From positions 1-33,018 of the forward strand of contig DZBS01000026.1 of assembly GCA_022729995.1 (NCBI GenBank): a stretch of DNA of 33,018 nucleotides, written 5' to 3'. The translations under genes were made by a program, and so were the position numbers. The notes beneath the pieces were generated by a model. That model had not been told where the DNA came from. It saw only the letters and a list, made by a program, of their open reading frames with translations, and made no database searches. Shown here piece after piece: positions 6,868-15,647 of this stretch. This stretch comes from Draconibacterium orientale. GTDB lineage: Bacteria > Bacteroidota > Bacteroidia > Bacteroidales > JAADGE01. Every line of letters starts with the position of its first letter. Position 1 is the stretch's first letter.

Positions 6868-9669
6868 CTACAATTTTTCTACTTGTTGATTTGCACTTTC
6901 AATAATTTTATCAGCTTCAAGTTTTGCTTTATCGGTTAATTGAGTAGCTTTTTTATCTGCTTCAACATTTAAAGCTTTTGCTTTGTCTTCGGCTTCTTTC
7001 ACCAATTTATCGGCAGTTAACTGAGCTGCTTTTTTAGTAATCGGATTTGTTGCTTGGCTGATAAGCTTATCTCCTTGTTTTTTTGCTTCGGAAATTAAAA
7101 GTTTTCCGGCATTGTCGGCTTCTTTTCTTATTTTATCTGCTTGATTTTTTGCTTCAAGAATTAAAGCATCAGCTTTTTTTTGTGCACTTTCAAGTATTTC
7201 TTTTGCTTTTTCTTTATCAACTCCGGTGTATTTTTCTATAACATCAAGTGTTTTATCTTTTAAATTATCTGTTAAATTTGAACCAAAACCTGTAATTTTT
7301 GGATTATCTACAGTACCTCCTATTTTTACGGAAACAGAAATATTTGCTGGAGAATCTCCGGGAATTTTTGAAAGAACGTTTGCTGCAAATTTTGATGGAA
7401 GTTCTAAATCGGTTTTGTAATCGATTGCTCCGTCGATTTTTTGATTTCCGCCAAATGTTGTTTTTATTCCTGCGATTTTAAAATTTGTAGGTTTTATTGT
7501 AATATTTCCGTCGTCCATTGTATATGAAATTTCAACATCTTTTAAAACAGGGTCGGCAAATTCTTTATATTTTGTTTTATCGGCAATTGCATTAAAAATT
7601 TTATTATTTTTTATACCGATATTATCCGACGAAAAAGTTCCTTTACTGTCCAAAGTATTATAAACAGGCATCATTTCGTTGTCAAGAACAGTTTGTAATG
7701 AAATATTTCCGTTGATTTTTCCGGAACAATATTCGGCAATCGGAGTAAATTTCTTTATTGTAACAAAAGATTTATAAAGAGTTGGAATATCAAAGTTTTT
7801 GAAAAGCAACGAAAAATCTGCTTTCGGTTCCGATTTGTTAACGGCAGTGTATGAACCGTTCATTTCTGTTGAACCTCCAAGCAATTCCATAAATATTTTT
7901 TCGAGTTTTGCAATTCCGTTTTTTGCAATAATTTTTCCTTTGATATTGGTAATTTCCAAATTATCATATTTTACTTTTTTCAAATTTGAATTAAGAGTAA
8001 AATCAATATTTTCGGGTATTTGAATAGGTTCAGAACTTGCAGTTTCGGTAGCCGTTTTATCGGTTTCGGTTGTTGTCGAAGAAGTAGATTCTCCCATAAA
8101 CTCGTCAACATCAATATTATTTGAACTAAAATTGAAATCGGCTTTAAGTAATTCGTTTTTGAAAACGTAGGCGAAAACATTATAAATTTTTCCGTTAAGT
8201 TGAAAATCGCTTTTTGGAGTTTTAGCATCAAATGTTTTTAAATCAACAAATTGAGGCGAAAAGAACATGTCGGCTGTATTTATAATAAATTTTGGCATGT
8301 CCGGACTTATATATTCAAATTTGCTAAGATTTAAATTACCCTCTGCATAAAATTTATCGTAATTTCCGTTGTCGATGTCCGACATTTTTCCTTTAAATTT
8401 TATATCAGCCTGAGCAATTCCTTTAACCGACATTCCTTCATCGAGCGGAATAACATCGGCAATAGAATTGAAATCTATTTTCCCTGCAATTTTACCGTTC
8501 ATATCAATATCTGCCAAAGTCATTTTGGCATAAAAAATTATATCAATAGGATTTTTTGCAATTTCAAAATGTGCTTTTTTAATATCAATAATCATATTGT
8601 CGCCGGTTCCTTCTTCAGCGTCAACTTTCATTTTTATATTAATATTTTCTACAGATTTCGGTAAGTCTGGATATTGAAAACGAGCATTTTCAACAATTAA
8701 ATCTATTCCGAAAGCCGGCATCGAATAATCGTTGTAATTTCCTTTTACATAACCTGTCATAGAAAAAATACCCGATGTTTTTACACCTTCAAAATCTTTT
8801 GCATAAACTGCCGGAATCAAAGACAAAACGGCTTTAAAATCGTTTTTTGAAGCAGAAAATTTAATGTCGGAATAAATATTTGTGTCGGGCATTTCAACAA
8901 ATCCGTCAAACGACATTGCCAACTCGTTCATAGTTAAATTATTTTCGGCAAAAGAAAATTTCCAATTTTTTAAATCTGAAATAATATTTGCTTTATAATC
9001 AACTTTAACTTTGCTTAAATATCTAACACCGTCGTAATCAACAGTAAGTTTTTCGATAACAGTTTTAAGGTCAAGGTTTGATAAATCGCCGACAATATCG
9101 CCTTTCAATTCAAGATTCATATTTTGAATATCGGCAACCATTGCTAATGATTTATCGTCGTAAATTATATTTCCTTTTTCTATTATAACTTTTTTAAGAT
9201 TAATTTTCATTGGAGCTTCCTCTGTTTCTACGGGAGTTTCGGGTGTTGTAGCTGTTGTGTCGGAAATAGTAATATCGTAGTTTGTTTTTCCGTTTTCCAA
9301 AAAAATTACTTTTATTTTAGGTTGAATAAGCGCAATTGTTTTGAGTTTAATTTCGTTTCCGGAAATAACACTCATAAGATTTACACCCAAATCTACATAT
9401 TTTGAATCAAAAAGTGTATCGGTAGCAAAAGTGTCTTTCCCTACAATGGAAATCTCTTTTATTCTGATACTTAAGTTTGGAAAATCTCTGAATAATGAAA
9501 GACTTATATCCGAAAATTTAACAACTGCATTTAGATTATTATTTGCTTGTTCGTTAGCAACTTTTATAATTTTTCCTTTGAATGCCAAAGGAATTATAAA
9601 CATTAATGCAATAATTGAAACTATAATTATTGCAAATATTTTTAGTGATTTAATAAGTATTTTTGACAT
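6868..9669 (-). CDS. AsmA family protein with C-terminal Ala/Lys-rich helical repeat tail
   Basis: 933 aa; N-terminal TM segment, long AsmA-like beta-rich body (DISLSLFRDFPNLSIRIKEISIVG), C-terminal KADALILEAKNQADKIRKEAD... repeats. Confidence 0.85.
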   Translation of the reverse strand: MSKILIKSLKIFAIIIVSIIALMFIIPLAFKGKIIKVANEQANNNLNAVVKFSDISLSLFRDFPNLSIRIKEISIVGKDTFATDTLFDSKYVDLGVNLMSVISGNEIKLKTIALIQPKIKVIFLENGKTNYDITISDTTATTPETPVETEEAPMKINLKKVIIEKGNIIYDDKSLAMVADIQNMNLELKGDIVGDLSNLDLKTVIEKLTVDYDGVRYLSKVKVDYKANIISDLKNWKFSFAENNLTMNELAMSFDGFVEMPDTNIYSDIKFSASKNDFKAVLSLIPAVYAKDFEGVKTSGIFSMTGYVKGNYNDYSMPAFGIDLIVENARFQYPDLPKSVENINIKMKVDAEEGTGDNMIIDIKKAHFEIAKNPIDIIFYAKMTLADIDMNGKIAGKIDFNSIADVIPLDEGMSVKGIAQADIKFKGKMSDIDNGNYDKFYAEGNLNLSKFEYISPDMPKFIINTADMFFSPQFVDLKTFDAKTPKSDFQLNGKIYNVFAYVFKNELLKADFNFSSNNIDVDEFMGESTSSTTTETDKTATETASSEPIQIPENIDFTLNSNLKKVKYDNLEITNIKGKIIAKNGIAKLEKIFMELLGGSTEMNGSYTAVNKSEPKADFSLLFKNFDIPTLYKSFVTIKKFTPIAEYCSGKINGNISLQTVLDNEMMPVYNTLDSKGTFSSDNIGIKNNKIFNAIADKTKYKEFADPVLKDVEISYTMDDGNITIKPTNFKIAGIKTTFGGNQKIDGAIDYKTDLELPSKFAANVLSKIPGDSPANISVSVKIGGTVDNPKITGFGSNLTDNLKDKTLDVIEKYTGVDKEKAKEILESAQKKADALILEAKNQADKIRKEADNAGKLLISEAKKQGDKLISQATNPITKKAAQLTADKLVKEAEDKAKALNVEADKKATQLTDKAKLEADKIIESANQQVEKL

Positions 9670-9810
9670 ATTTCGGAATTTAGATTTTATAAACCTGTGA
9701 ATGTTATTATTTGGTAAAATTATATAAAAGTATATAGCAAATATACAAATATAACGACAAATAGTTGTTATATATTTTTTATTAATTAATAGAAGATTTT
9801 TGCACTATTA

Positions 9811-9840
9811 TTGTGAGAATAATTTTTTTGATTAACTTTG
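9811..9840 (+). promoter_or_regulatory. candidate Bacteroidetes-type promoter for tRNA-Arg
   Basis: TTG - 19 nt - TAACTTTG (TAnnTTTG -7 consensus) just upstream of the tRNA. Confidence 0.6.
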
Positions 9841-9853
9841 CATTCTGAAAAAT

Positions 9854-9927
9854 GGACTCGTAGCATAATTGGATAGTGCTCCTGACTACGGATCAGAAGG
9901 TTGGGGGTTCGAATCCCTCCGAGTTCA
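9854..9927 (+). tRNA. tRNA-Arg (anticodon ACG)
   Basis: Acceptor GGACTCG/CGAGTTC plus A, anticodon loop CTACGGA between CTGA/TCAG, T-arm GGGGGTTCGAATCCCTC; 3' CCA not encoded. Confidence 0.95.
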
Positions 9928-9943
9928 CATATTTGAAAATCAT

Positions 9944-9976
9944 AGCTGTATAGATTTTATACAGCTTCTTTTATGG
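9944..9976 (+). terminator. terminator hairpin downstream of tRNA-Arg
   Basis: AGCTGTATA-gattt-TATACAGCT followed by TCTTTT. Confidence 0.65.
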
Positions 9977-10070
9977 CTTCTTAGTAAATCTTACTTGATA
10001 AAATGTAATTTTTATTTGTTATAAATTAAAAGTTTTTTTAATTTTATTTATTATTCAAACAGATATACCA

Positions 10071-10544
10071 ATGAAAAAATTATTCTACTTTTTTGTTTTC
10101 GCAATACTAATTTTTAACACTTCTTGTTTTGATACTTGCGAAGATTTAGGCTACACTTTTAAAGATTTACAAGTGAAAAGTTATTTTGCCGATAACAATA
10201 AAATAAATGTTTTTATTGATTTTGAAGCAGTTAAAGATTTACCGATTGAATATTTTACAAAAGCTAAAATAGATCATTCCAAAGAAATTGATTCGGTGTA
10301 TTTTGTTTCAAATACAAGAATGATTGTTGAAATTTTTCTTGAAGGAATTTACGAAGAATCTGCCAAAAAAGATTTGGAAATAATGCTTGAGTTGCCTGAC
10401 AGAGAAGATTATATAAAATGTTCGCATTTTTCAAAATATAAATATTTTAATAATGTGAGTTTTTCGATTAAAAAGGAAACATATACTGTTTACGAAATAA
10501 TAATTGATGATTGGAAAGAAACTGTTATTGAAGATAAAAAATAA
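10071..10544 (+). CDS. small putative lipoprotein of unknown function
   Basis: 157 aa; MKKLFYFFVFAILIFNTSCFDTCEDL with lipobox-like NTSC; its 3' end is duplicated at 13138-13283. Confidence 0.7.
   Translation: MKKLFYFFVFAILIFNTSCFDTCEDLGYTFKDLQVKSYFADNNKINVFIDFEAVKDLPIEYFTKAKIDHSKEIDSVYFVSNTRMIVEIFLEGIYEESAKKDLEIMLELPDREDYIKCSHFSKYKYFNNVSFSIKKETYTVYEIIIDDWKETVIEDKK
10400..10544 (+). repeat. copy 1 of a 145-bp direct duplication (3' end of lipoprotein gene)
   Basis: Aligned by eye to 13138-13283: 5 substitutions and one 1-nt indel. Confidence 0.93.
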
Positions 10545-10545
10545 A

Positions 10546-10583
10546 AACTGTCTGAAAAATAATTCATATTTTCTCAGACAGTT
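10546..10583. terminator. terminator hairpin between convergent genes
   Basis: AACTGTCTGA ... TCAGACAGTT 10-bp stem; the stronger T-tract is on the minus strand. Confidence 0.6.
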
Positions 10584-10662
10584 ATAGAAATTTAAAAAAA
10601 AATAGTCCCTCGCCGAACGAGAGAATTTAAACCTTGCATGACATCCATAAAAAAGAAATCAA

Positions 10663-11784
10663 TTAAAATTGCAGAATTTTTTCTACAACATATTCAAAAT
10701 CCGATTGTTCCGATATAGTTCCTGACGGCAAGCACAAACCTGTTTTGAAAAGACGTTCGGATACGCCGTTTGTGTATGACGGGCAATTTGCAAATACGGG
10801 TTGCAAGTGCATAGGTTTCCATAGCGGACGACTTTCGATATTAAATTTTTCCAAATATTGACGTAAATCCTCCGGCGTTCTTCCGACAGTTGAATCCATT
10901 ATGACAGTTGTTAGCCATCTATTTGAGCGGAATTTAGAACCCGGTTCTTCTGTAAATTTGAATTCTTTGGATATTCCAAGCGTGTTTTTGTAAAAATCAA
11001 AAATTTCGCGTTTTTGTCGAACGCGTTCCGAGAGAATTTCCATTTGTCCGCGTCCGATTCCTGCAACAATATTGCTCATGCGATAGTTGTAACCGATGTG
11101 GCTGTGTTGATAGTAAGGCGCATTATCTCTTGCTTGAGTTGCTAAAAATCGGGTCTTTTGAATGGATTCGATATCATCTGAAATTAATGCACCGCCGCCT
11201 GAGGTTGTAATAATTTTATTACCGTTGAATGACAAAATGCCGTATTTACCAAATGTCCCGAGTGCTTTGCCGTTGTACGTACTGCCAAGTGCCTCCGCAG
11301 CGTCTTCTATAATCGGAATTTCGTAACGTTTTGAAATGTCCAGAATCTCATTCATCATTGCGGGCATACCATACAAATGAACGATAATTATTGCCTTCGG
11401 TTTTTTACCTTTGGAAAGTCTGTCTTTTATGGCTGTTTCCAAAAGTTCGGGAGACATGTTCCATGTTTCGTGCTCGCTGTCAATAAGTATAGGCGTTGCA
11501 CCTACATATACTATTGGATTAACTGATGCCGAAAATGTGAAAGAAGAGACTAAAACTTCATCACCGACTCCGATATTGCTTAATATTAAAGCCAAATGAA
11601 GTGCAGCAGTACCCGAACTAAGAGCTGCTGATGCTTTCGAACCTGTGAATTTGCACAAATCTTCTTCAAATCCGTTCACGTTCGGACCAAGCGGTGCAAC
11701 CCAGTTTGTATCGAATGCTTCTTTTACAAATTTTTGTTCGTGTCCGCTCATGTGCGGTGCCGATAACCAAATCCGTTTATTCAT
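10663..11784 (-). CDS. DegT/DnrJ/EryC1 family UDP-4-keto-sugar aminotransferase (PglE-like)
   Basis: 373 aa; LSAPHMSGHEQKFVKEAFDTNWVAPLGPNV, GSKASAALSSGTAALHLAL, PIIEDAAEALGSTYNGKALGTFG, SFNGNKIITTSGGG (PLP Lys). Confidence 0.93.
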   Translation of the reverse strand: MNKRIWLSAPHMSGHEQKFVKEAFDTNWVAPLGPNVNGFEEDLCKFTGSKASAALSSGTAALHLALILSNIGVGDEVLVSSFTFSASVNPIVYVGATPILIDSEHETWNMSPELLETAIKDRLSKGKKPKAIIIVHLYGMPAMMNEILDISKRYEIPIIEDAAEALGSTYNGKALGTFGKYGILSFNGNKIITTSGGGALISDDIESIQKTRFLATQARDNAPYYQHSHIGYNYRMSNIVAGIGRGQMEILSERVRQKREIFDFYKNTLGISKEFKFTEEPGSKFRSNRWLTTVIMDSTVGRTPEDLRQYLEKFNIESRPLWKPMHLQPVFANCPSYTNGVSERLFKTGLCLPSGTISEQSDFEYVVEKILQF

Positions 11785-11785
11785 T

Positions 11786-12430
11786 TTATTTTGTTTTTAT
11801 AATTTTTGCAGGAATTCCTACAGCAACACAATTTGCAGGAATATTTTTTGTTACAACACTACCTGCACCTACTGTTGTGTTTTCGCCTATGCTAAGTTGG
11901 TTTATGATTTGTGCGCCTGTTCCAACATATACTTTTTCGCCGATAAAAACATCTCCCGAAATATTTACTGACGGCATAAATGCACAGAAATCGGAAATTT
12001 CTGTGTCGTGTCCTACAGTGCAATTCAAATTCAGAATAACATGTTTCCCAATCTTTATGTTAGTGGTAATTACAACTCCGGCTGTGATTATTGACCCCTC
12101 GCCTATGGTCAAATAGTTTGAATTACCGAGAATTGCACGCGGATGAACAAGTGTTGCGAAAAGAACATTAGGATTTGTGATAGACGATAAAATTTTTTGT
12201 TTTGTTTCAGGCTCGCCAATTGCAATAACTACATACAATTTTTCGGAATAACTGTTCAGGACATTCATTCCGCCTATGTATGGACATCCTTTTACGGTGT
12301 TTGGCGTATTTGTGTTGTCATCAAAAAATCCGACAAAATTCCATTCAAGTTTAAATTCATTAATTTGGTCTATCAAATCGTGAACTTCGCGTCCGAAACC
12401 GCCTGCACCAAATATTGCTATATTTTTCAT
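11786..12430 (-). CDS. sugar O/N-acyltransferase, PglD/NeuD family (left-handed beta-helix)
   Basis: 214 aa; IFGAGGFGREVHDLI, hexapeptide repeats, NCTVGHDTEISDFCAFMP, VYVGTGAQIINQLSIGENTTVGAGSVVTKNIP. Confidence 0.93.
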   Translation of the reverse strand: MKNIAIFGAGGFGREVHDLIDQINEFKLEWNFVGFFDDNTNTPNTVKGCPYIGGMNVLNSYSEKLYVVIAIGEPETKQKILSSITNPNVLFATLVHPRAILGNSNYLTIGEGSIITAGVVITTNIKIGKHVILNLNCTVGHDTEISDFCAFMPSVNISGDVFIGEKVYVGTGAQIINQLSIGENTTVGAGSVVTKNIPANCVAVGIPAKIIKTK

Positions 12431-12442
12431 TTAATTTAGATA

Positions 12443-13048
12443 TTAATTTGAACCATTAAATTTTTCCATGGTTGCAGCTTTTTCAGAATTTACTCCTTGT
12501 GGTACCAAAACACGATAAAACGTTAGAAAAAAGATTTTTAAGTCTAATAAGAACGATTGATTTTCAACATACCAGATGTCAAATTTGAATTTTTCCTGCC
12601 ACGATATCGAATTTCGTCCGTTTATTTGCGCCCAACCGGAAATACCGGGAGTTACAGTGTGTCTGCGAAGCTGTTCCGAATTGTAAAGCGGTAAATACTC
12701 GGGTAAAAGTGGACGAGGACCGATAAATGACATGTCGCCTTTTAAAATATTTATTAGTTGCGGAATTTCGTCTAACGAGGTTTTACGAACAAACTTCCCT
12801 ACAGGAGTAAGTCTTTCGAAATCACCTAATAAAACGCCAGCTTTATCTCTTGCATCGTTCATTGTTTTGAACTTATACACTTTGAAAATTCTGTTGTTTT
12901 TTCCAATTCTTTTTTGAGTAAAAAACGGTTTTCCGTGATTTGCCAATGCGAGTAACACCGTTATTATCAAAAAAATAGGCAATAAGCATACGAATGCTAT
13001 ACCTGAAAAACAAACATCAAACAACGGCTTGATAAAATGTTTATACAT
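12443..13048 (-). CDS. undecaprenyl-phosphate sugar phosphotransferase (PglC/WcaJ-type initiating phosphoglycosyl transferase)
   Basis: 201 aa; one N-terminal hydrophobic hairpin, KRIGKNNRIFKVYKFKTM, RKTSLDEIPQLINILKGDMSFIGPRPLLPEYL, VTPGISGWAQINGRN. Confidence 0.95.
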   Translation of the reverse strand: MYKHFIKPLFDVCFSGIAFVCLLPIFLIITVLLALANHGKPFFTQKRIGKNNRIFKVYKFKTMNDARDKAGVLLGDFERLTPVGKFVRKTSLDEIPQLINILKGDMSFIGPRPLLPEYLPLYNSEQLRRHTVTPGISGWAQINGRNSISWQEKFKFDIWYVENQSFLLDLKIFFLTFYRVLVPQGVNSEKAATMEKFNGSN

Positions 13049-13137
13049 CTAATTGTCTTGTTTCACAAGGTTGTTGTTTAAACTCTTGCTTAATTTGATG
13101 CAATAATAAAACTTTATTTTTAAACTGCAAAGTATAG

Positions 13138-13283
13138 CAGAGAAGATTATACAAAATGTTCGTATTTTTCAAAATATAAATATTTTAATAATGTAAGTTT
13201 TTCGATTAAAAAAAGAAACATATACTGTTTACGAAATAATAATTGATGATTGGAAAGAAACTGTTATCGAAGATAAAAAATAA
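13138..13283 (+). pseudogene. orphan duplicated 3' fragment of the 10071-10544 lipoprotein gene, frameshifted
   Basis: Near-identical to 10400-10544. Has no start codon or upstream part of the gene; a +1 A in the poly-A run shifts frame to an early TGA. Confidence 0.88.
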
Positions 13284-13286
13284 ATA

Positions 13287-13319
13287 AAGTCTGCCTAAAA
13301 ATTGGTTTTAGGCAGACTT
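13287..13319. terminator. bidirectional terminator-type hairpin
   Basis: AAGTCTGCCTAAAA-attgg-TTTTAGGCAGACTT, perfect 14-bp stem, upstream of the 13339 stop region. Confidence 0.7.
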
Positions 13320-13338
13320 GCATTTAATCTATATAAAA

Positions 13339-13740
13339 TTAACCGCCGCAAGAATGATTGCAAGGTTTTGTGCTTCCGCAACCCGAACTATTTGTTGCAT
13401 TGTCGGTTTTCATTCTTTCGTATTTGCAACATGCAGGTAAACTTGCATATACAGCATCTGTAGCTTTATACAATTTTGTGTCGTGCCCAACTTTTGCAAT
13501 TTCTGCACTTATTGCGCTAACATTCGTTTTTTCGCTGTTATATTTCACTTCTACCATTTTTGTGTTAAGATCCCAAACGGCAGAACTTACTCCGTCTATT
13601 GCTTTTATAGTTTTTTCAATTCGTGTTTTACACATATCGCAACTTCCTAAAGCCAATATTTTTTCAGTTTTTACTGTTTGTGCATTCGCCATTAATATTG
13701 TAAGGCAAATGAAAATTAGTGTTGAAAATAATTTTTTCAT
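13339..13740 (-). CDS. exported heavy-metal-associated (HMA/MerP-like) protein with Cys-rich C-terminal tail
   Basis: 133 aa; signal peptide, LGSCDMCKTRIEKTIKAIDGVSSAVWDLNTKMVEVKYN, then ACCKYERM and SSGCGSTKPCNHSCGG. Confidence 0.9.
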   Translation of the reverse strand: MKKLFSTLIFICLTILMANAQTVKTEKILALGSCDMCKTRIEKTIKAIDGVSSAVWDLNTKMVEVKYNSEKTNVSAISAEIAKVGHDTKLYKATDAVYASLPACCKYERMKTDNATNSSGCGSTKPCNHSCGG

Positions 13741-13886
13741 AATTTTAAATTTTAAATTTCTTTTTTTTTTGATTGATTTTTAATTTGTAATTGAATTGCA
13801 AATATCTTAATAATGTTTTATATAAACTTCGTTTTTACAAAAATATTATTTCTAAATAATGTTTTATAATATTGATAATTGATATT

Positions 13887-15626
13887 TCAATAAATTGAAT
13901 CTTTAACGCTTCCGCATTCAAGCATCAAACTTCCATAATAAGGGTTTTTAACTTTATTTTCTTTACTCAGCCAAAATCCACCTTTATTATTGTCGGCCAT
14001 AGGGCAGAAAATTATATAAAATTTTTGACTTGAAATGTTGTATGACTTTAATATTTTGATGAATGCTTGCGAAAGTGGTTTAAATGAAACCCTTTGTAAA
14101 TCAATGGTTTTTGCATTTTTAATCTTAGCAGATTCTTCAATAATTATTTGTTTTTGGTTATTGAGCAATTCCAAAGATTTTTTATCGCTTATATCAATTT
14201 TAATATTTGAAAATCCTAAATTTATTCTTTCTGCAAATTTCTTTGAACTCTCATTATCGGCCAAAATCAATGAATTTTTTAGGTGAATATAGTTCTCTGT
14301 AATTTTAAGAATTTCGGATTTTAAATTATTTCCAATTTTAAAATTGCTTAATGTTTCGTCGGAATTCATCATACTGCTTTTTCCGGCAAGTTGAGCAGCC
14401 GCATCAACACTGAAAGTTCCGTTTACAACAATTTCTTCGCTTTCCGATAATCCTTTAACAATAATGTAACCGCTTTGAGTTAATTCACCCAAAATTACTT
14501 CACGCATTTTAAAAACAGGTTCGGTTGAATTTGGCATTTTAACATAAACAATTGAACGAATTCCTGTCCACATTACCGCCGATTGAGGAACAATTATTTG
14601 TTCGATATTTTTTGATATTTCCGATTTTATTTTGCCTTTGGTAAACATTTCGGGTTTTAACAATCCGTCGCTGTTATCAACTTCAACTCTAACTTTTGCA
14701 ACTCGTGTGATTGAATTTATTACAGGATCGATAAATGAAATTTTTCCGGTAAATTCTTTTCCCGGATATGATTCAACGGTAAAAGTTATATTATTTCCTT
14801 TTTTAATCCATTGAATATCGCTTTCATAAGCATCAAATAAAACCCAAACTCTTGATAAATCGGCAATTTCATATAAAGGTGTTCCGGACTGAACGTAATC
14901 GCCTTCATTTACTTTTTTATTTATTACAATTCCGCTTTCGGTAGCAATAATATCAAAAACAGTTTTTGCATTTTTTGAATTTTCAATTTCAGAAATTTGT
15001 TTATCTGATATTTTCAATTCTTTAAGTTTTTGTCGCGAAGCATTTACCAAAATTGATTGTTGCGGTTTCATATTTAATGCTTCAATAAATTCTGTTTGTG
15101 CATTTATTAGTTCAGGCGAATAAATTTTCCCGATAATTTGACCTTTATAAATTTGTTCTCCCGTAAAATTAATAGATAATTTTTCTATTCGTCCGCTAAT
15201 ATATGACGGAATCGTTTTTACTAATCTTTCATCTGTTGTAACTTTACCGTATAATTCGGTCTCTTTTATTGAATAGCCTTTTACCACTTTTAATGTTGAA
15301 ATATTGGCAAGTTGAATTGCTTCTTCTGTCATTGCAACAGCGTTTGAATCTATTTCGGAAGTATTTGTATTTAAAGGAATTAAATCCATTCCGCATAAAG
15401 GGCACAAACCCGGTTTATCCATACGAATTTGAGGATGCATTGAGCATGTCCAAATTGTTTTAATTTTAGCATTTTCATTTTTTTCTTTTTGCGAATTGTT
15501 TGAACTTGTCGAAAAAACAAATCTTCCTATTAAAATTCCTACAATTAATATTAATCCGAATTTTAAGTATTTTGAGTTTAATATTTTTTTGAATTCCATT
15601 TCTATATGTTTTTTAAATTGGTACAA
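13887..15626 (-). CDS. cusB: CusB-type RND efflux periplasmic adaptor with N-terminal heavy-metal-binding domain and C-terminal DUF3347-like domain
   Basis: 579 aa; WTCSMHPQIRMDKPGLCPLCGMDLIPL; HlyD/MFP barrel-sandwich (FDIIATESGIVINKKVNEGDYVQSGTPLYEIADLSRVWV); C-terminal FCPMADNNKGGFWLS...NPYYGSLMLECG. Confidence 0.93.
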   Translation of the reverse strand: MYQFKKHIEMEFKKILNSKYLKFGLILIVGILIGRFVFSTSSNNSQKEKNENAKIKTIWTCSMHPQIRMDKPGLCPLCGMDLIPLNTNTSEIDSNAVAMTEEAIQLANISTLKVVKGYSIKETELYGKVTTDERLVKTIPSYISGRIEKLSINFTGEQIYKGQIIGKIYSPELINAQTEFIEALNMKPQQSILVNASRQKLKELKISDKQISEIENSKNAKTVFDIIATESGIVINKKVNEGDYVQSGTPLYEIADLSRVWVLFDAYESDIQWIKKGNNITFTVESYPGKEFTGKISFIDPVINSITRVAKVRVEVDNSDGLLKPEMFTKGKIKSEISKNIEQIIVPQSAVMWTGIRSIVYVKMPNSTEPVFKMREVILGELTQSGYIIVKGLSESEEIVVNGTFSVDAAAQLAGKSSMMNSDETLSNFKIGNNLKSEILKITENYIHLKNSLILADNESSKKFAERINLGFSNIKIDISDKKSLELLNNQKQIIIEESAKIKNAKTIDLQRVSFKPLSQAFIKILKSYNISSQKFYIIFCPMADNNKGGFWLSKENKVKNPYYGSLMLECGSVKDSIY

Positions 15627-15647
15627 AATATTTTTGATATTTTTATA

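Noticed and set aside
9341-9700. 119-aa plus-strand ORF antisense to the AsmA N-terminus
   Set aside because: Shadow ORF opposite a well-supported gene; no domain or independent start context recognised.
9854-9927. tRNA as an integration site for a genomic island
   Set aside because: No integrase and no duplicated tRNA 3' end found downstream; the nearby duplicated segment is protein-coding sequence, not tRNA.
11645-12116. Overlapping plus-strand ORFs (108 and 140 aa) antisense to the acetyltransferase/aminotransferase genes
   Set aside because: Composition is that of reverse-complemented hexapeptide-repeat coding DNA; opposite strand has clear PglD/PglE homology.
13138-13283. Functional second lipoprotein gene
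   Set aside because: No start codon or N-terminal portion, and a 1-nt insertion shifts frame to a stop; treated as a gene fragment.
13358-13783. 141-aa plus-strand ORF opposite the HMA gene
   Set aside because: Antisense to a gene with a clear HMA motif and signal peptide; no supporting homology.
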